NCBI GenBank assembly: GCA_905212515.1
Contig: CAJMEU010000107.1
Location: forward strand, 1-10,248
Length of the DNA: 10,248 nucleotides
Source of the DNA: an uncultured Oscillospiraceae bacterium
GTDB taxonomy: Bacteria; Bacillota; Clostridia; Oscillospirales; Ruminococcaceae
Direction of reading: 5' to 3'
Below are positions 1-6,503 of this stretch, one piece after another; position 1 is the stretch's first letter, and each line of letters opens with the position of its first letter. The notes under the pieces were generated by a model that was given only the letters and a program-made list of their open reading frames with translations, did not search any database and was not told where the DNA came from. A program made the translations under genes and the position numbers.

Positions 1-516
1 TTTCATCCGTTGCAGATAAGGCGACCAGGCCACTTGCTTTTCCCCGTGGGTCAGCTTCAGCGTGAAATCCACACACACACAGGACCATCGGTCCGCGCGG
101 TTGTGCTGGTCGAGCACCTCCAGCTTGTCCAGCGCCTTGTACAGCCGAGCCTCCGGGCTTTCGCAGGCCTCCATCTCCCGGAACAGCGCCGTCAGATCCC
201 CGCGCTGGGGCTGGGGCAGCCCGGCCAGCCACGCGTCCAGCCTGCGCGCTTCCTCCTCCTCGTGGGCCGCTGTTTTTTCAAAGACGGGCACGTCGCCGGT
301 GAAGGCCTCGCCCATGTCGTGGAACAGGCACATGCGCACCACCTTGGCCATGTCGAGGCTGGGGAACTCGTCCGCCGCCAGGCAGGCCATCACCGCCATG
401 CGCCAGCTGTGGTCGGCCACGCTCTCCTGCCGGCCGCCGCTGGTCCAGGAATGGCGCGTGGCGTCTTTCAGTTTTTCCGCCACCCCCAGGGCGGACAGCA
501 GGGCTTCGATCTCCAT
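1..516 (-). CDS. HD-domain metal-dependent phosphohydrolase (HDDC2/YfbR-like), 3' end cut by window edge
   Basis: I translated this by hand from the ATG at 516-514: 172 codons remain open to base 1, with no stop, so the C-terminus is missing. The HD-superfamily metal ligands are visible: H36 in the VADHSW segment, H66-D67 in LFHDMGE, and D130 in ALDKLE. E70 and D75 lie in the GEAFTGD stretch. This pattern, with the RHSW start and the late GEKQVAWSPYL segment, resembles the HDDC2/YfbR (HD_3) group. Some members of that group are 5'-deoxynucleotidases; the substrate here is unknown. Family members are usually about 170-200 residues, so probably only a few residues are lost. The start is supported by GAGGAGG at 525-531, 8 bases upstream. 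The gene follows the ftsH terminator in the same direction. No membrane segment or signal peptide is seen, so it should be cytoplasmic. Family assignment is firm; the exact function is inferred. Confidence 0.85.
   Translation of the reverse strand, partial: MEIEALLSALGVAEKLKDATRHSWTSGGRQESVADHSWRMAVMACLAADEFPSLDMAKVVRMCLFHDMGEAFTGDVPVFEKTAAHEEEEARRLDAWLAGLPQPQRGDLTALFREMEACESPEARLYKALDKLEVLDQHNRADRWSCVCVDFTLKLTHGEKQVAWSPYLQRMK
70..81. repeat. (CA)6 dinucleotide repeat inside the HD-domain gene
   Basis: Six tandem CA units lie on the plus strand. On the coding strand they read as TG repeats encoding a Cys-Val-Cys-Val segment (about residues 146-149). The reading frame continues into family-like sequence on the far side, so the frame is intact in this assembly. 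Confidence 0.8.
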
Positions 517-524
517 ATCTTCTT

Positions 525-531
525 CCTCCTC
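525..531 (-). promoter_or_regulatory. Strong ribosome binding site for the HD-domain gene
   Basis: GAGGAGG on the minus strand, 8 bases before the ATG at 516. It fixes the start of the HD-domain gene. It sits within the 24 bases between the ftsH terminator and the start codon. Confidence 0.8.
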
Positions 532-542
532 TTTCTCCACAG

Positions 543-573
543 AAAAAAGCCGCTGTTTCCAGCGGCTTTTTTT
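543..573 (-). terminator. Intrinsic (rho-independent) terminator after ftsH
   Basis: A perfect 7-bp stem (549-555 with 560-566, GCCGCTG/CAGCGGC) has a 4-base loop and is flanked by an A-run (543-548) and a T-run (567-573). On the minus strand the stem is followed by a six-base U-tract, and it starts 4 bases after the ftsH stop codon. The A-run before the stem lets it extend further and gives a T-tract on both strands, so it could work in both directions. It marks the end of the rplI-dnaB-tilS-hpt-ftsH transcription unit. Confidence 0.93.
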
Positions 574-577
574 CATT

Positions 578-2665
578 TTACTGCGTGTCCTGGGGCGCGT
601 CCGTTTGCGGCGGGGCGGGGTGCATCTTCACCGGCGTCACTTTGGCCGCCGGGGCCTGCGCCTGCTCGGCCGCACGCTCGGCCACGGCGCGGGGCGCCTC
701 ATTCTCCGCATCCAGCGGGGGCAGGGTGCCGCCCTCCATCAAGATGCGGAACTCGTCGCCCGTCAGCTTTTCGCGCTCCATCAGGGCGGCGGCCACCACG
801 TGCAGCTGGTCCATATGCTCGCTGAGGATCTTGCGGGCCGCCTCATAGGCCTCGTCCAGCATCTCGCGGATCTCCTCGTCGATCTCGGCGGCCACCTCCT
901 CGGAATAGCCCCGTCCGGCGCCGAAGTCCCGGCCCAGGAACGTCTCGTTGGGGTTCTGGCCGTACACCACCGGGCCCAGCCGCTCGCTGAAGCCGTAGCG
1001 CATCACCATGTTCTTGGCCGTGCCGGTGGCCCGCTCCAGATCGTTGGACGCGCCGGTGGAGATATCGTCCAGCACCAACTTTTCCGCCACGCGGCCGCCC
1101 AGCAGGCCGACGATCTCGTCCTCCATCTGGCGCTTGGTCACGTAGTTTTTATCCTCTTCGGGCAGGCTCATGGTATAGCCGCCGGCCATGCCGCGGGGCA
1201 CGATGCTGATCTCGTGCACAGGGTCGGCCGTCTCGCTGTAATAGTGGGTGATGGCGTGGCCCGCCTCGTGGTAAGCGGTCAGGCGTTTTTCCTTGGGCGT
1301 CACCACGCGGCTCTTCTTCTCGGGGCCGGCCACCACCTTGATGCTGGCCTCCTCGATGTCCTTCTCCGTGATGGCCTTGCGCCCGCGCTTGGCGGCCAGC
1401 AGGGCCGCCTCGTTCACCAGGTTTTCCAGGTCCGCGCCCGAGAAGCCGGCCGTGGACTTGGCCACGATGCGCAGCACCACATCCGGCGCCAGGGGCTTGT
1501 TGCGGGTGTGCACTTTCAAAATTTCCTCGCGGCCCTTCACGTCGGGCAGGCCCACGTACACCTGCCGGTCGAACCGGCCGGGGCGCAGCAGGGCTTTGTC
1601 CAGGATGTCCGCGCGGTTGGTGGCCGCGATGACGATGACCCCCTCGTTGGCGGCAAAGCCGTCCATCTCCACCAGCAATTGGTTGAGGGTCTGCTCGCGC
1701 TCGTCATGGCCGCCGCCCAGGCCGGTGCCGCGCTGGCGGCCCACGGCGTCGATCTCGTCGATGAAGATCACGGAGGGGGCGGCCTTCTTGGCCTTGTCAA
1801 ACAGATCGCGCACGCGGGACGCGCCCACGCCCACGTACATCTCCACAAAGTCCGAGCCGGACATGGTGAAGAAGGGCACGCCGGCCTCGCCCGCGCAGGC
1901 GCTGGCCAGCAGCGTTTTGCCGGTGCCCGGAGGGCCCACCAGCAGCACGCCGTGGGGGATGCGGGCGCCCAGGGTGTTAAATTTCTGCTGGTTTTTCAAA
2001 AATTCAACGATCTCCTGCAGCTCTTCCTTCTCCTCGTCCGCGCCGGCCACGTCGGCAAAGGTGGCCTTGCGGCCCTGGTCGGCCTGGTCCTTCACCTTGG
2101 CGCGGCCCACGTTCATCGCCTTGCCGCCGCCGGCCTGCATATACATGAAGTAGTAGAACGCGCCCATCACCACCACGCTGAGCAGGATGAAGGGGATCAT
2201 CGTCACCCAGAAGGGCGTTTCGGTGGCGGGCAGGATGTCGTACGTCATCTCGGCGCCGTCGTTCTTTTCCGCGTAGGCGGCGCGGTAATCGTCCAGCTTG
2301 TTCACCAGAAGCGCCGGCGCGGGCAGGTTGTACAGGATCTGCCGCCGGGTGCCGTCCACGTAAGTTTCCGCCGGGGCCTGGCCGCCGAAAAGCGAGCCCA
2401 GGCCGCCGCCCGTCTGGACGGCGCCGGCGCCTTCCTTTTCCGCCAGGGCCTTGCTAGCCTCCTCGGTCAGGGTCAGCTGGATGGCGCCGTTCTTGAGGTT
2501 CAGGGTGAAGTCCGACACCTCGCCGCGCTCAAAATAGCCGACGATCTCTGAATATTTGCGGGATTGCGTGCCGTCGCCGCCGGTGCTGGTCATCACCAGC
2601 ATCATGATGATAAGGCCCAGCGCCAGCAGGATCAGCAGCCCGTTCGTACCTTTGCGTTTGTTCAA
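578..2665 (-). CDS. ftsH: ATP-dependent zinc metalloprotease FtsH
   Basis: Membrane-anchored AAA+ protease that extracts and degrades misfolded membrane proteins and short-lived regulators, normally as a hexamer. The 695-residue protein has an N-terminal membrane helix (about 9-27), an extracytoplasmic domain (about 28-150) and a second helix (about 152-176). The AAA+ module follows, with Walker A GPPGTGKT at 244-251, Walker B VIFIDEID at 299-306, and the second region of homology at 349-368 with its arginines. The pore loop is MYVGVG, with Tyr277 where Phe is usual. The zinc site is HEAGH at 466-470, with Asp542 in GASNDLERAT as likely third ligand. It is somewhat longer than B. subtilis FtsH (about 637): the extra length is a Gly/Ala-rich insertion near 77-100 and a Pro/Ala-rich tail after about 650. 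The start is a TTG chosen for its AGAGGA site 7 bases upstream. Last gene of the operon, followed by a terminator. Confidence 0.97.
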   Translation of the reverse strand: MNKRKGTNGLLILLALGLIIMMLVMTSTGGDGTQSRKYSEIVGYFERGEVSDFTLNLKNGAIQLTLTEEASKALAEKEGAGAVQTGGGLGSLFGGQAPAETYVDGTRRQILYNLPAPALLVNKLDDYRAAYAEKNDGAEMTYDILPATETPFWVTMIPFILLSVVVMGAFYYFMYMQAGGGKAMNVGRAKVKDQADQGRKATFADVAGADEEKEELQEIVEFLKNQQKFNTLGARIPHGVLLVGPPGTGKTLLASACAGEAGVPFFTMSGSDFVEMYVGVGASRVRDLFDKAKKAAPSVIFIDEIDAVGRQRGTGLGGGHDEREQTLNQLLVEMDGFAANEGVIVIAATNRADILDKALLRPGRFDRQVYVGLPDVKGREEILKVHTRNKPLAPDVVLRIVAKSTAGFSGADLENLVNEAALLAAKRGRKAITEKDIEEASIKVVAGPEKKSRVVTPKEKRLTAYHEAGHAITHYYSETADPVHEISIVPRGMAGGYTMSLPEEDKNYVTKRQMEDEIVGLLGGRVAEKLVLDDISTGASNDLERATGTAKNMVMRYGFSERLGPVVYGQNPNETFLGRDFGAGRGYSEEVAAEIDEEIREMLDEAYEAARKILSEHMDQLHVVAAALMEREKLTGDEFRILMEGGTLPPLDAENEAPRAVAERAAEQAQAPAAKVTPVKMHPAPPQTDAPQDTQ

Positions 2666-2672
2666 GATCAGT

Positions 2673-2678
2673 TCCTCT
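2673..2678 (-). promoter_or_regulatory. Ribosome binding site supporting the TTG start of ftsH
   Basis: AGAGGA on the minus strand, 7 bases before the TTG at 2665-2663. It decides the start: the first residues from this TTG (MNKRKG) give a short basic segment ahead of the first membrane helix, as expected for FtsH. Confidence 0.75.
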
Positions 2679-2682
2679 TTCT

Positions 2683-2697
2683 CCGCGCCCAGCGCGG
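2683..2697 (-). other. Intercistronic hairpin between hpt and ftsH
   Basis: A perfect 6-bp GC stem (2683-2688 with 2692-2697) with a 3-base loop sits between the hpt stop codon and the ftsH ribosome binding site, which begins 4 bases later. No U-tract follows on the coding strand, so it is not an intrinsic terminator. It could affect ftsH translation or mRNA processing, but such stems arise easily in GC-rich DNA. Confidence 0.4.
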
Positions 2698-2702
2698 CGG
2701 GC

Positions 2703-3254
2703 TTATACCGAATAGACTTCCGGTTTCAAGATTCCGATATACGGCAGGTTGCGATATTTTTCATCATAGTCCAGACCGTAGCCCACCACAAATTCGTCGG
2801 GCACGGTGAAGCCCACGTAGTCGGCCTGCAAATCCACCTTGCGGCGGCTGGGCTTATCCAGCAGCGTGGCGATGCGGATGGACCGCGGCCCCCGGCTGGT
2901 GAGCAGCTCTTTGAGATAATTGAGCGTCATGCCCGAATCGAGGATATCCTCCACGATGAGGATGTCCTTGTCCGCCAGGGGCACGTCCAGATCTTTCACG
3001 ATCTTGACCACGCCGGAGCTTTTCACGCCGGAGCCGTAGCTGGACACCACCATGAAATCGATCTCCGCCGGGGTGTCGATCTGGCGCATCAGGTCGGCCA
3101 GGAACACCACGGCGCCCTTGAGCACCGTGACCATCAGCAAATTTTTGCCTTTGTAATCCTCGGTGATCTTTTGGCCCATCTCCTGCACCTTGGCGCGCAG
3201 CTCCTCCTCCGTCAGCAGGATGCGCAGCACGTCGTCTCGCATGTTCTCTCTCAT
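2703..3254 (-). CDS. hpt: Hypoxanthine(-guanine) phosphoribosyltransferase
   Basis: Purine salvage enzyme that joins hypoxanthine (and usually guanine) to PRPP, giving IMP or GMP plus pyrophosphate; cytoplasmic. The 183-residue length is typical. The PRPP-binding motif lies at 98-110 (ILIVEDILDSGMT, acidic pair E102-D103 and D106). The pyrophosphate loop LKG is at 45-47, SSYG at 71-74, and the base-recognition end VPDEFVVGYGLDYDEKYRNL at 151-170. The open frame extends upstream to 3428, but the ATG at 3254-3252 is chosen. It has GGAGGAA 7 bases upstream, family-like sequence begins there, and the longer frame would run through tilS. A second in-frame ATG at 3242 lacks a binding site. It starts 2 bases after the tilS stop codon and is followed 37 bases later by ftsH; this tilS-hpt-ftsH order is classical in Firmicutes. 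Confidence 0.97.
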   Translation of the reverse strand: MRENMRDDVLRILLTEEELRAKVQEMGQKITEDYKGKNLLMVTVLKGAVVFLADLMRQIDTPAEIDFMVVSSYGSGVKSSGVVKIVKDLDVPLADKDILIVEDILDSGMTLNYLKELLTSRGPRSIRIATLLDKPSRRKVDLQADYVGFTVPDEFVVGYGLDYDEKYRNLPYIGILKPEVYSV

Positions 3255-3256
3255 TT

Positions 3257-4612
3257 TTATATTCCTCCATTTGCCGCCCAGGTGATGACCACGGCGGTTT
3301 TTGTGCGGGCGGTGGCGCGGGCCTCCTGGGCAAAGCCAAAGGCGGCCGACCACAACACCGTACTGCCGCGCGCCAGCACGGGCAGCGCGGCCCGCCGGGC
3401 GGGCGGGATCTTTTCTTCGGAATACCATTTGCGCAGAGGTTTTTCCACCCCGCGGCCCGCGCGGGCGAAGCGGTCGCCCGGTCTGCGGGTGCGAAAATGT
3501 GTATGCTCATATATTCTAGCATAATCGCCGGCAAAATTTAAGCCTTTTTCCGCATCTTTCTCAAGATTTTTCCAGTTTTGTGCTTCCAGCACCCGCACTT
3601 GCAGCTGAAAACCGCCGGGAAGGGGCCAGACCCCCGGGGCAAAGGGCAATTCCCACGTTTGTTCCTCCACGGACGCGGGCTCTGCCCGCAGCTGTCCCTG
3701 GCACAGACGGAACACGCAGGCGCCGACATCCAGCGCGCCGCCGCCCGCTTCCAGCAGGGCGTACAGGCGCCCGGTGAGGGCGGCCTTTTCCTCGCCCGCC
3801 TCTGCGCACAGCAGCCCGCGCAGCGCGGCCTTGCACACGGCCGGCGGCGCGGCGCGCAAAAGGGCCGCGTCGTAAACGCCGTCTTCCCCGCCGCACCGGC
3901 GCAGCAGCGCGGCGGCCTGTCCGTCCAGGTAATCCGCCACCTCCCGCATATCGCCGGCAAAGCGCGCCAGCGCCGCGCCGGCGCCGGGGTGCAGGCTTTC
4001 CAGCGCCGGCAGCACCTGGTGGCGCGCGCGGTTGCGGGCATAGGCGTCGCCCGCGTTGGTCTCGTCCTCCACGTGGGGCACGCCTTCGGCGGCAAGGTAA
4101 GCGAGCACCTGCGCCCGCGTCACTTCCAGCAGGGGGCGCACGTAGGGCCCGCGCACAGGCGGGATACCCGCCGCGCCCCGGGCCGACGCGCCCCGCGCCA
4201 GGCGCAGCAGCACGGTCTCGGCCTGGTCGTCCGCCGTGTGGGCCGTGGCCACTTTGGCCTTTTCCGCCGCGGCCAGCCCGTCAAAAAAGGCATAGCGCTG
4301 CCGCCGGGCCCAATCCTCGCCCGCGCTGGCGGGCGGCGACAGACGCCGCACAAACAGCGGCACGCCCCGCGCGGCGCACTGGGCGCGCACGAACGCCTCG
4401 TCCGCGTCCGCCCGCGCGCCCCGCAAACCGTGGTTCACATGGGCGGCCAGCAGCCGCAGGGAAAGGCGGCGGCTCTCCAAAAACAAAAAATGGAATAATG
4501 CCATCGAGTCCGCTCCGCCGGAGAGGGCCACGATGACAGTATCCCCTTGCCGCAGCATGGCCTGCCGCGCCAGAAAGGCGCGGGCGCGGCCGGTGAGTTC
4601 ACATGTCTCCAT
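3257..4612 (-). CDS. tilS: tRNA(Ile)-lysidine synthetase
   Basis: Converts cytidine 34 of the CAU-anticodon tRNA-Ile to lysidine using ATP and lysine, so that the tRNA reads AUA instead of AUG; essential in most bacteria. The 451-residue protein has the PP-loop SGGADS at 31-36, HVNHGLRG at 58-65, the AHTADDQAETVLLRL region at about 125-139, and RPLLEVTR at 159-166. The C-terminal TilS domain contains RRPGDRF at 376-382 and EKPLRKWYSEEKIPPARR at 390-407. The ATG at 4612 is chosen although the frame is open to 4744. It places the PP-loop at the usual distance from the N-terminus, and the extension would only re-read dnaB. There is no clear ribosome binding site before it. The gene overlaps the end of dnaB by 14 bases, so its translation is probably coupled to dnaB. 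Its stop is 2 bases before hpt. Confidence 0.96.
   Translation of the reverse strand: METCELTGRARAFLARQAMLRQGDTVIVALSGGADSMALFHFLFLESRRLSLRLLAAHVNHGLRGARADADEAFVRAQCAARGVPLFVRRLSPPASAGEDWARRQRYAFFDGLAAAEKAKVATAHTADDQAETVLLRLARGASARGAAGIPPVRGPYVRPLLEVTRAQVLAYLAAEGVPHVEDETNAGDAYARNRARHQVLPALESLHPGAGAALARFAGDMREVADYLDGQAAALLRRCGGEDGVYDAALLRAAPPAVCKAALRGLLCAEAGEEKAALTGRLYALLEAGGGALDVGACVFRLCQGQLRAEPASVEEQTWELPFAPGVWPLPGGFQLQVRVLEAQNWKNLEKDAEKGLNFAGDYARIYEHTHFRTRRPGDRFARAGRGVEKPLRKWYSEEKIPPARRAALPVLARGSTVLWSAAFGFAQEARATARTKTAVVITWAANGGI
3262..3268 (-). promoter_or_regulatory. Ribosome binding site of hpt, inside the last codons of tilS
   Basis: GGAGGAA lies 7 bases before the hpt ATG at 3254. The same bases form the Gly-Gly-Ile end of TilS, so ribosomes finishing tilS cover the hpt initiation site. 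Confidence 0.8.
3513..3541 (-). promoter_or_regulatory. Possible internal promoter in tilS driving hpt-ftsH
   Basis: On the minus strand there is TAGAAT (3518-3513) preceded by TGC, giving an extended -10 element. A weak -35 TTAAAT (3541-3536) lies 17 bases upstream. It falls in an AT-rich patch within the otherwise GC-rich tilS. Transcription from here would leave about 250 bases of leader before hpt. The -35 match is poor (3 of 6), so this is a candidate only. Confidence 0.3.
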
Positions 4613-5978
4613 GGGTGTAATCCAGGTTGGTGAAGCGCGTGTGGGTGCCGTCCCACGCCAGGTCCACCTTGCCCACCTCGCCGTGACGGTTTTTGGCCAC
4701 GATGCACTCGGCCACCGTTTTGTCGGCTTCCTCGCTGTTGTCATAATATGCGTCGCGGTACAGGAAAAGCACCACGTCCGCGTCCTGTTCGATGGAGCCG
4801 GAATCGCGCAGGTCGCTGAGGACCGGGCGATGGTCGGTGCGGTTCTTTTCCGCCGAGCGGGACAGCTGGCTGAGGGCGATGATGGGCACGTTCAGCTCTT
4901 TGGCCATGATCTTCAGGTTCCGCGTGATCTCGCTGATCTCCTGCACGCGGTTTTCGGTGCGCTTGCCCGTGCTCATCAATTGCAGATAGTCCACGATCAC
5001 CACGCCGATGTCGGGCTTGGCGGGGTCCTGGTTGATGCGGCGGATCTTGGCCTTCATCTCCGGGATGGTGATGTTGGAGGTGTCGTCCAGATAGATGTGG
5101 GTGCGGGCCAGCACCTCGCTGGCGCGGGCCAGATCCGTCCAGTTTTCCCCCGTCAGCTTGCCGGTGCGGAAGGCCTGGCTCTCGATGGCGGCCTCGCTGG
5201 AGAGGATGCGGCTGACCAGCTGGTCCTTCGTCATCTCCAGGCTGAACACGGCCACGGGCACGTTCTGCTTTTTGGCCACGTTGGTGGCGATGTTCAAAGC
5301 AAAGGAGGTTTTGCCCATACCGGGGCGGGCGGCCAGGATGATGAGGTCCGAGCGGCCCAGGCCGGTGAGCATGGTGTCCAGGTAGGTAAAGCCCGTGGGA
5401 ATGCCCAAATATTTATCTTTGTTGGGGCCGCTGATCTCCTGCAGATGGGCGTAGGTATCCAGGATGACGCTGTTGATGGGCGTGAGGGCCGTGGAATCGC
5501 GGCCGGAGCGGATCTCGTAGATCTGCTGTTCGGCGCTCTCCAGCAGAATGTCGGCGTCCGTCTCCTCGCCCGTGCGCTCCAAAATCGTTTTGGCCGCCTG
5601 CATCAGCTGGCGCACGCGGTATTTTTCACCGATGATCTTGATGTACGTGTCCGTGTGGCTCAAGGCCGGCACGGTCTCAGCCAGCTGGGTGAGGTACACC
5701 TTGGCCTCGTCCTCGGTGGCAAAGACGCCGGCGTCCTGCACGGCCGCCAGCAGCGTGACGAAATCCACCGGGGAGCTGGCCGTGAACAGGCGCATCATCT
5801 CGGAGAAGATCTCGCCGTTCTGCCGGGCGTAGAACATCTCCGGCCGCAGGCTCTCCACCATTTTTGGGATCAGCTCCGCGTCGATGAGGGCGGCGCCCAG
5901 CACGGCCTGCTCGGCCTCCATGCTGTAGGGCAGGTTGACGCCCAGCGCCTCTAAAGACAGGTTTACTCCTCCGGCCAC
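4599..5978 (-). CDS. dnaB: Replicative DNA helicase DnaB (DnaC in Bacillus naming)
   Basis: Hexameric ATP-driven helicase that unwinds DNA at the replication fork and recruits primase. With the start chosen here the protein has 459 residues, normal for the family. The N-terminal domain opens with LPYSMEAEQAVLGAALID (about 16-33). The RecA-like domain carries Walker A RPGMGKTS at 218-225, Walker B VVIVDYLQL at 326-334, ALSQLSR at 368-374, SDLRDSGSIEQDADVVLF at 388-405, and the AKNRHGEVG segment near 428-436, which holds the likely arginine finger. No intein or insertion interrupts it. The start is GTG at 5978, which has AGGAGG 8 bases upstream; an earlier in-frame GTG at 5987 overlaps that site and is rejected. 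It is 51 bases downstream of rplI and overlaps tilS by 14 bases. Confidence 0.97.
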   Translation of the reverse strand: MAGGVNLSLEALGVNLPYSMEAEQAVLGAALIDAELIPKMVESLRPEMFYARQNGEIFSEMMRLFTASSPVDFVTLLAAVQDAGVFATEDEAKVYLTQLAETVPALSHTDTYIKIIGEKYRVRQLMQAAKTILERTGEETDADILLESAEQQIYEIRSGRDSTALTPINSVILDTYAHLQEISGPNKDKYLGIPTGFTYLDTMLTGLGRSDLIILAARPGMGKTSFALNIATNVAKKQNVPVAVFSLEMTKDQLVSRILSSEAAIESQAFRTGKLTGENWTDLARASEVLARTHIYLDDTSNITIPEMKAKIRRINQDPAKPDIGVVIVDYLQLMSTGKRTENRVQEISEITRNLKIMAKELNVPIIALSQLSRSAEKNRTDHRPVLSDLRDSGSIEQDADVVLFLYRDAYYDNSEEADKTVAECIVAKNRHGEVGKVDLAWDGTHTRFTNLDYTHGDM

Positions 5979-5986
5979 GCCGCACA

Positions 5987-5992
5987 CCTCCT
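5987..5992 (-). promoter_or_regulatory. Ribosome binding site that decides the dnaB start
   Basis: AGGAGG on the minus strand. The in-frame GTG at 5987-5985 shares a base with this site and cannot be served by it. The GTG at 5978-5976 is 8 bases away, which is ideal spacing. Confidence 0.75.
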
Positions 5993-5997
5993 CTTAT

Positions 5998-6028
5998 CCC
6001 CTTTGGCCCGTTTTGTGCGCGGGCGGGG
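5998..6028 (-). other. Possible hairpin between rplI and dnaB
   Basis: GCCCG at 6006-6010 pairs with CGGGC at 6020-6024 around a 9-base loop. An outer CCCC (5998-6001) can pair with GGGG (6025-6028) across a 4-base bulge. It lies directly after the rplI stop and before the dnaB ribosome binding site. There is no U-tract, so it is not a normal terminator. It could stabilise or process the message between a highly expressed ribosomal gene and dnaB. Confidence 0.3.
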
Positions 6029-6029
6029 C

Positions 6030-6473
6030 TTATTCTTCCACGTTCACTTTGATCTTCGCCGTCACCTTGGGATATACTTTCACGTCCACCTCATAGGTGC
6101 CGAAATTCTTGATGTCGCCGTCCAGCACGATCTTGCGTTTATCCAGCGTCTGGCCGAAGGCCTTGCCCACGGCCTCGGCGATATCCTTGCTGGTGACGCT
6201 GCCGAACAGGCGCCCGCCGGCGCCCGCCTTGGCCTTGATGGTGACGGACTTGCCGTTGATGCTGCCCGCCAAAGCCTGGGCTGCGGCCAATTCCTCGGCG
6301 GCGTGATGCTCCACCGCGGCGGCCTTCGTTTTCACTTCGTTCACGGCCGCGGCGTCCGCGGGCACGGCCAGTTTGCGCGGGAAGAGGAAGTTGCGGGCGT
6401 AGCCGTCCGACACCTCGTACATCCCGTCTTTTTTCCCAATGGACTTCACGTCCTGTTTCAGCACGACCTTCAT
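6030..6473 (-). CDS. rplI: 50S ribosomal protein bL9
   Basis: Large-subunit protein that binds 23S rRNA near the base of the L1 stalk and helps keep the reading frame. The 147-residue protein shows the full two-domain plan. The N-terminal RNA-binding domain contains GYARNFLFPRKLAVPA at 24-39, the core of the bL9 signature. An Ala-rich connecting helix spans about 41-70. The C-terminal domain contains GRLFGSVTSKDIAEAV at 87-102. The ATG at 6473 has AGGGGAG 7 bases upstream. The gene is the first after the promoter candidate in the gdpP-rplI gap and is followed by dnaB, a pairing also seen in Bacillus. Confidence 0.98.
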   Translation of the reverse strand: MKVVLKQDVKSIGKKDGMYEVSDGYARNFLFPRKLAVPADAAAVNEVKTKAAAVEHHAAEELAAAQALAGSINGKSVTIKAKAGAGGRLFGSVTSKDIAEAVGKAFGQTLDKRKIVLDGDIKNFGTYEVDVKVYPKVTAKIKVNVEE

Positions 6474-6503
6474 CGCGCGTCTCCCCTTTCTGTATGTCCT
6501 TTT

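Noticed and set aside
62..2551. Very long plus-strand open frame opposite ftsH and the HD gene
   Set aside because: It lies antisense to two clearly recognisable genes, is rich in His, Ala, Gly, Arg and Ser as expected from complementing GC-rich codons, and matches no family. It is a shadow of the real genes.
3255..3428. N-terminal extension of Hpt
   Set aside because: The upstream frame runs through tilS in another frame and does not resemble any phosphoribosyltransferase. The ATG at 3254 has a strong ribosome binding site.
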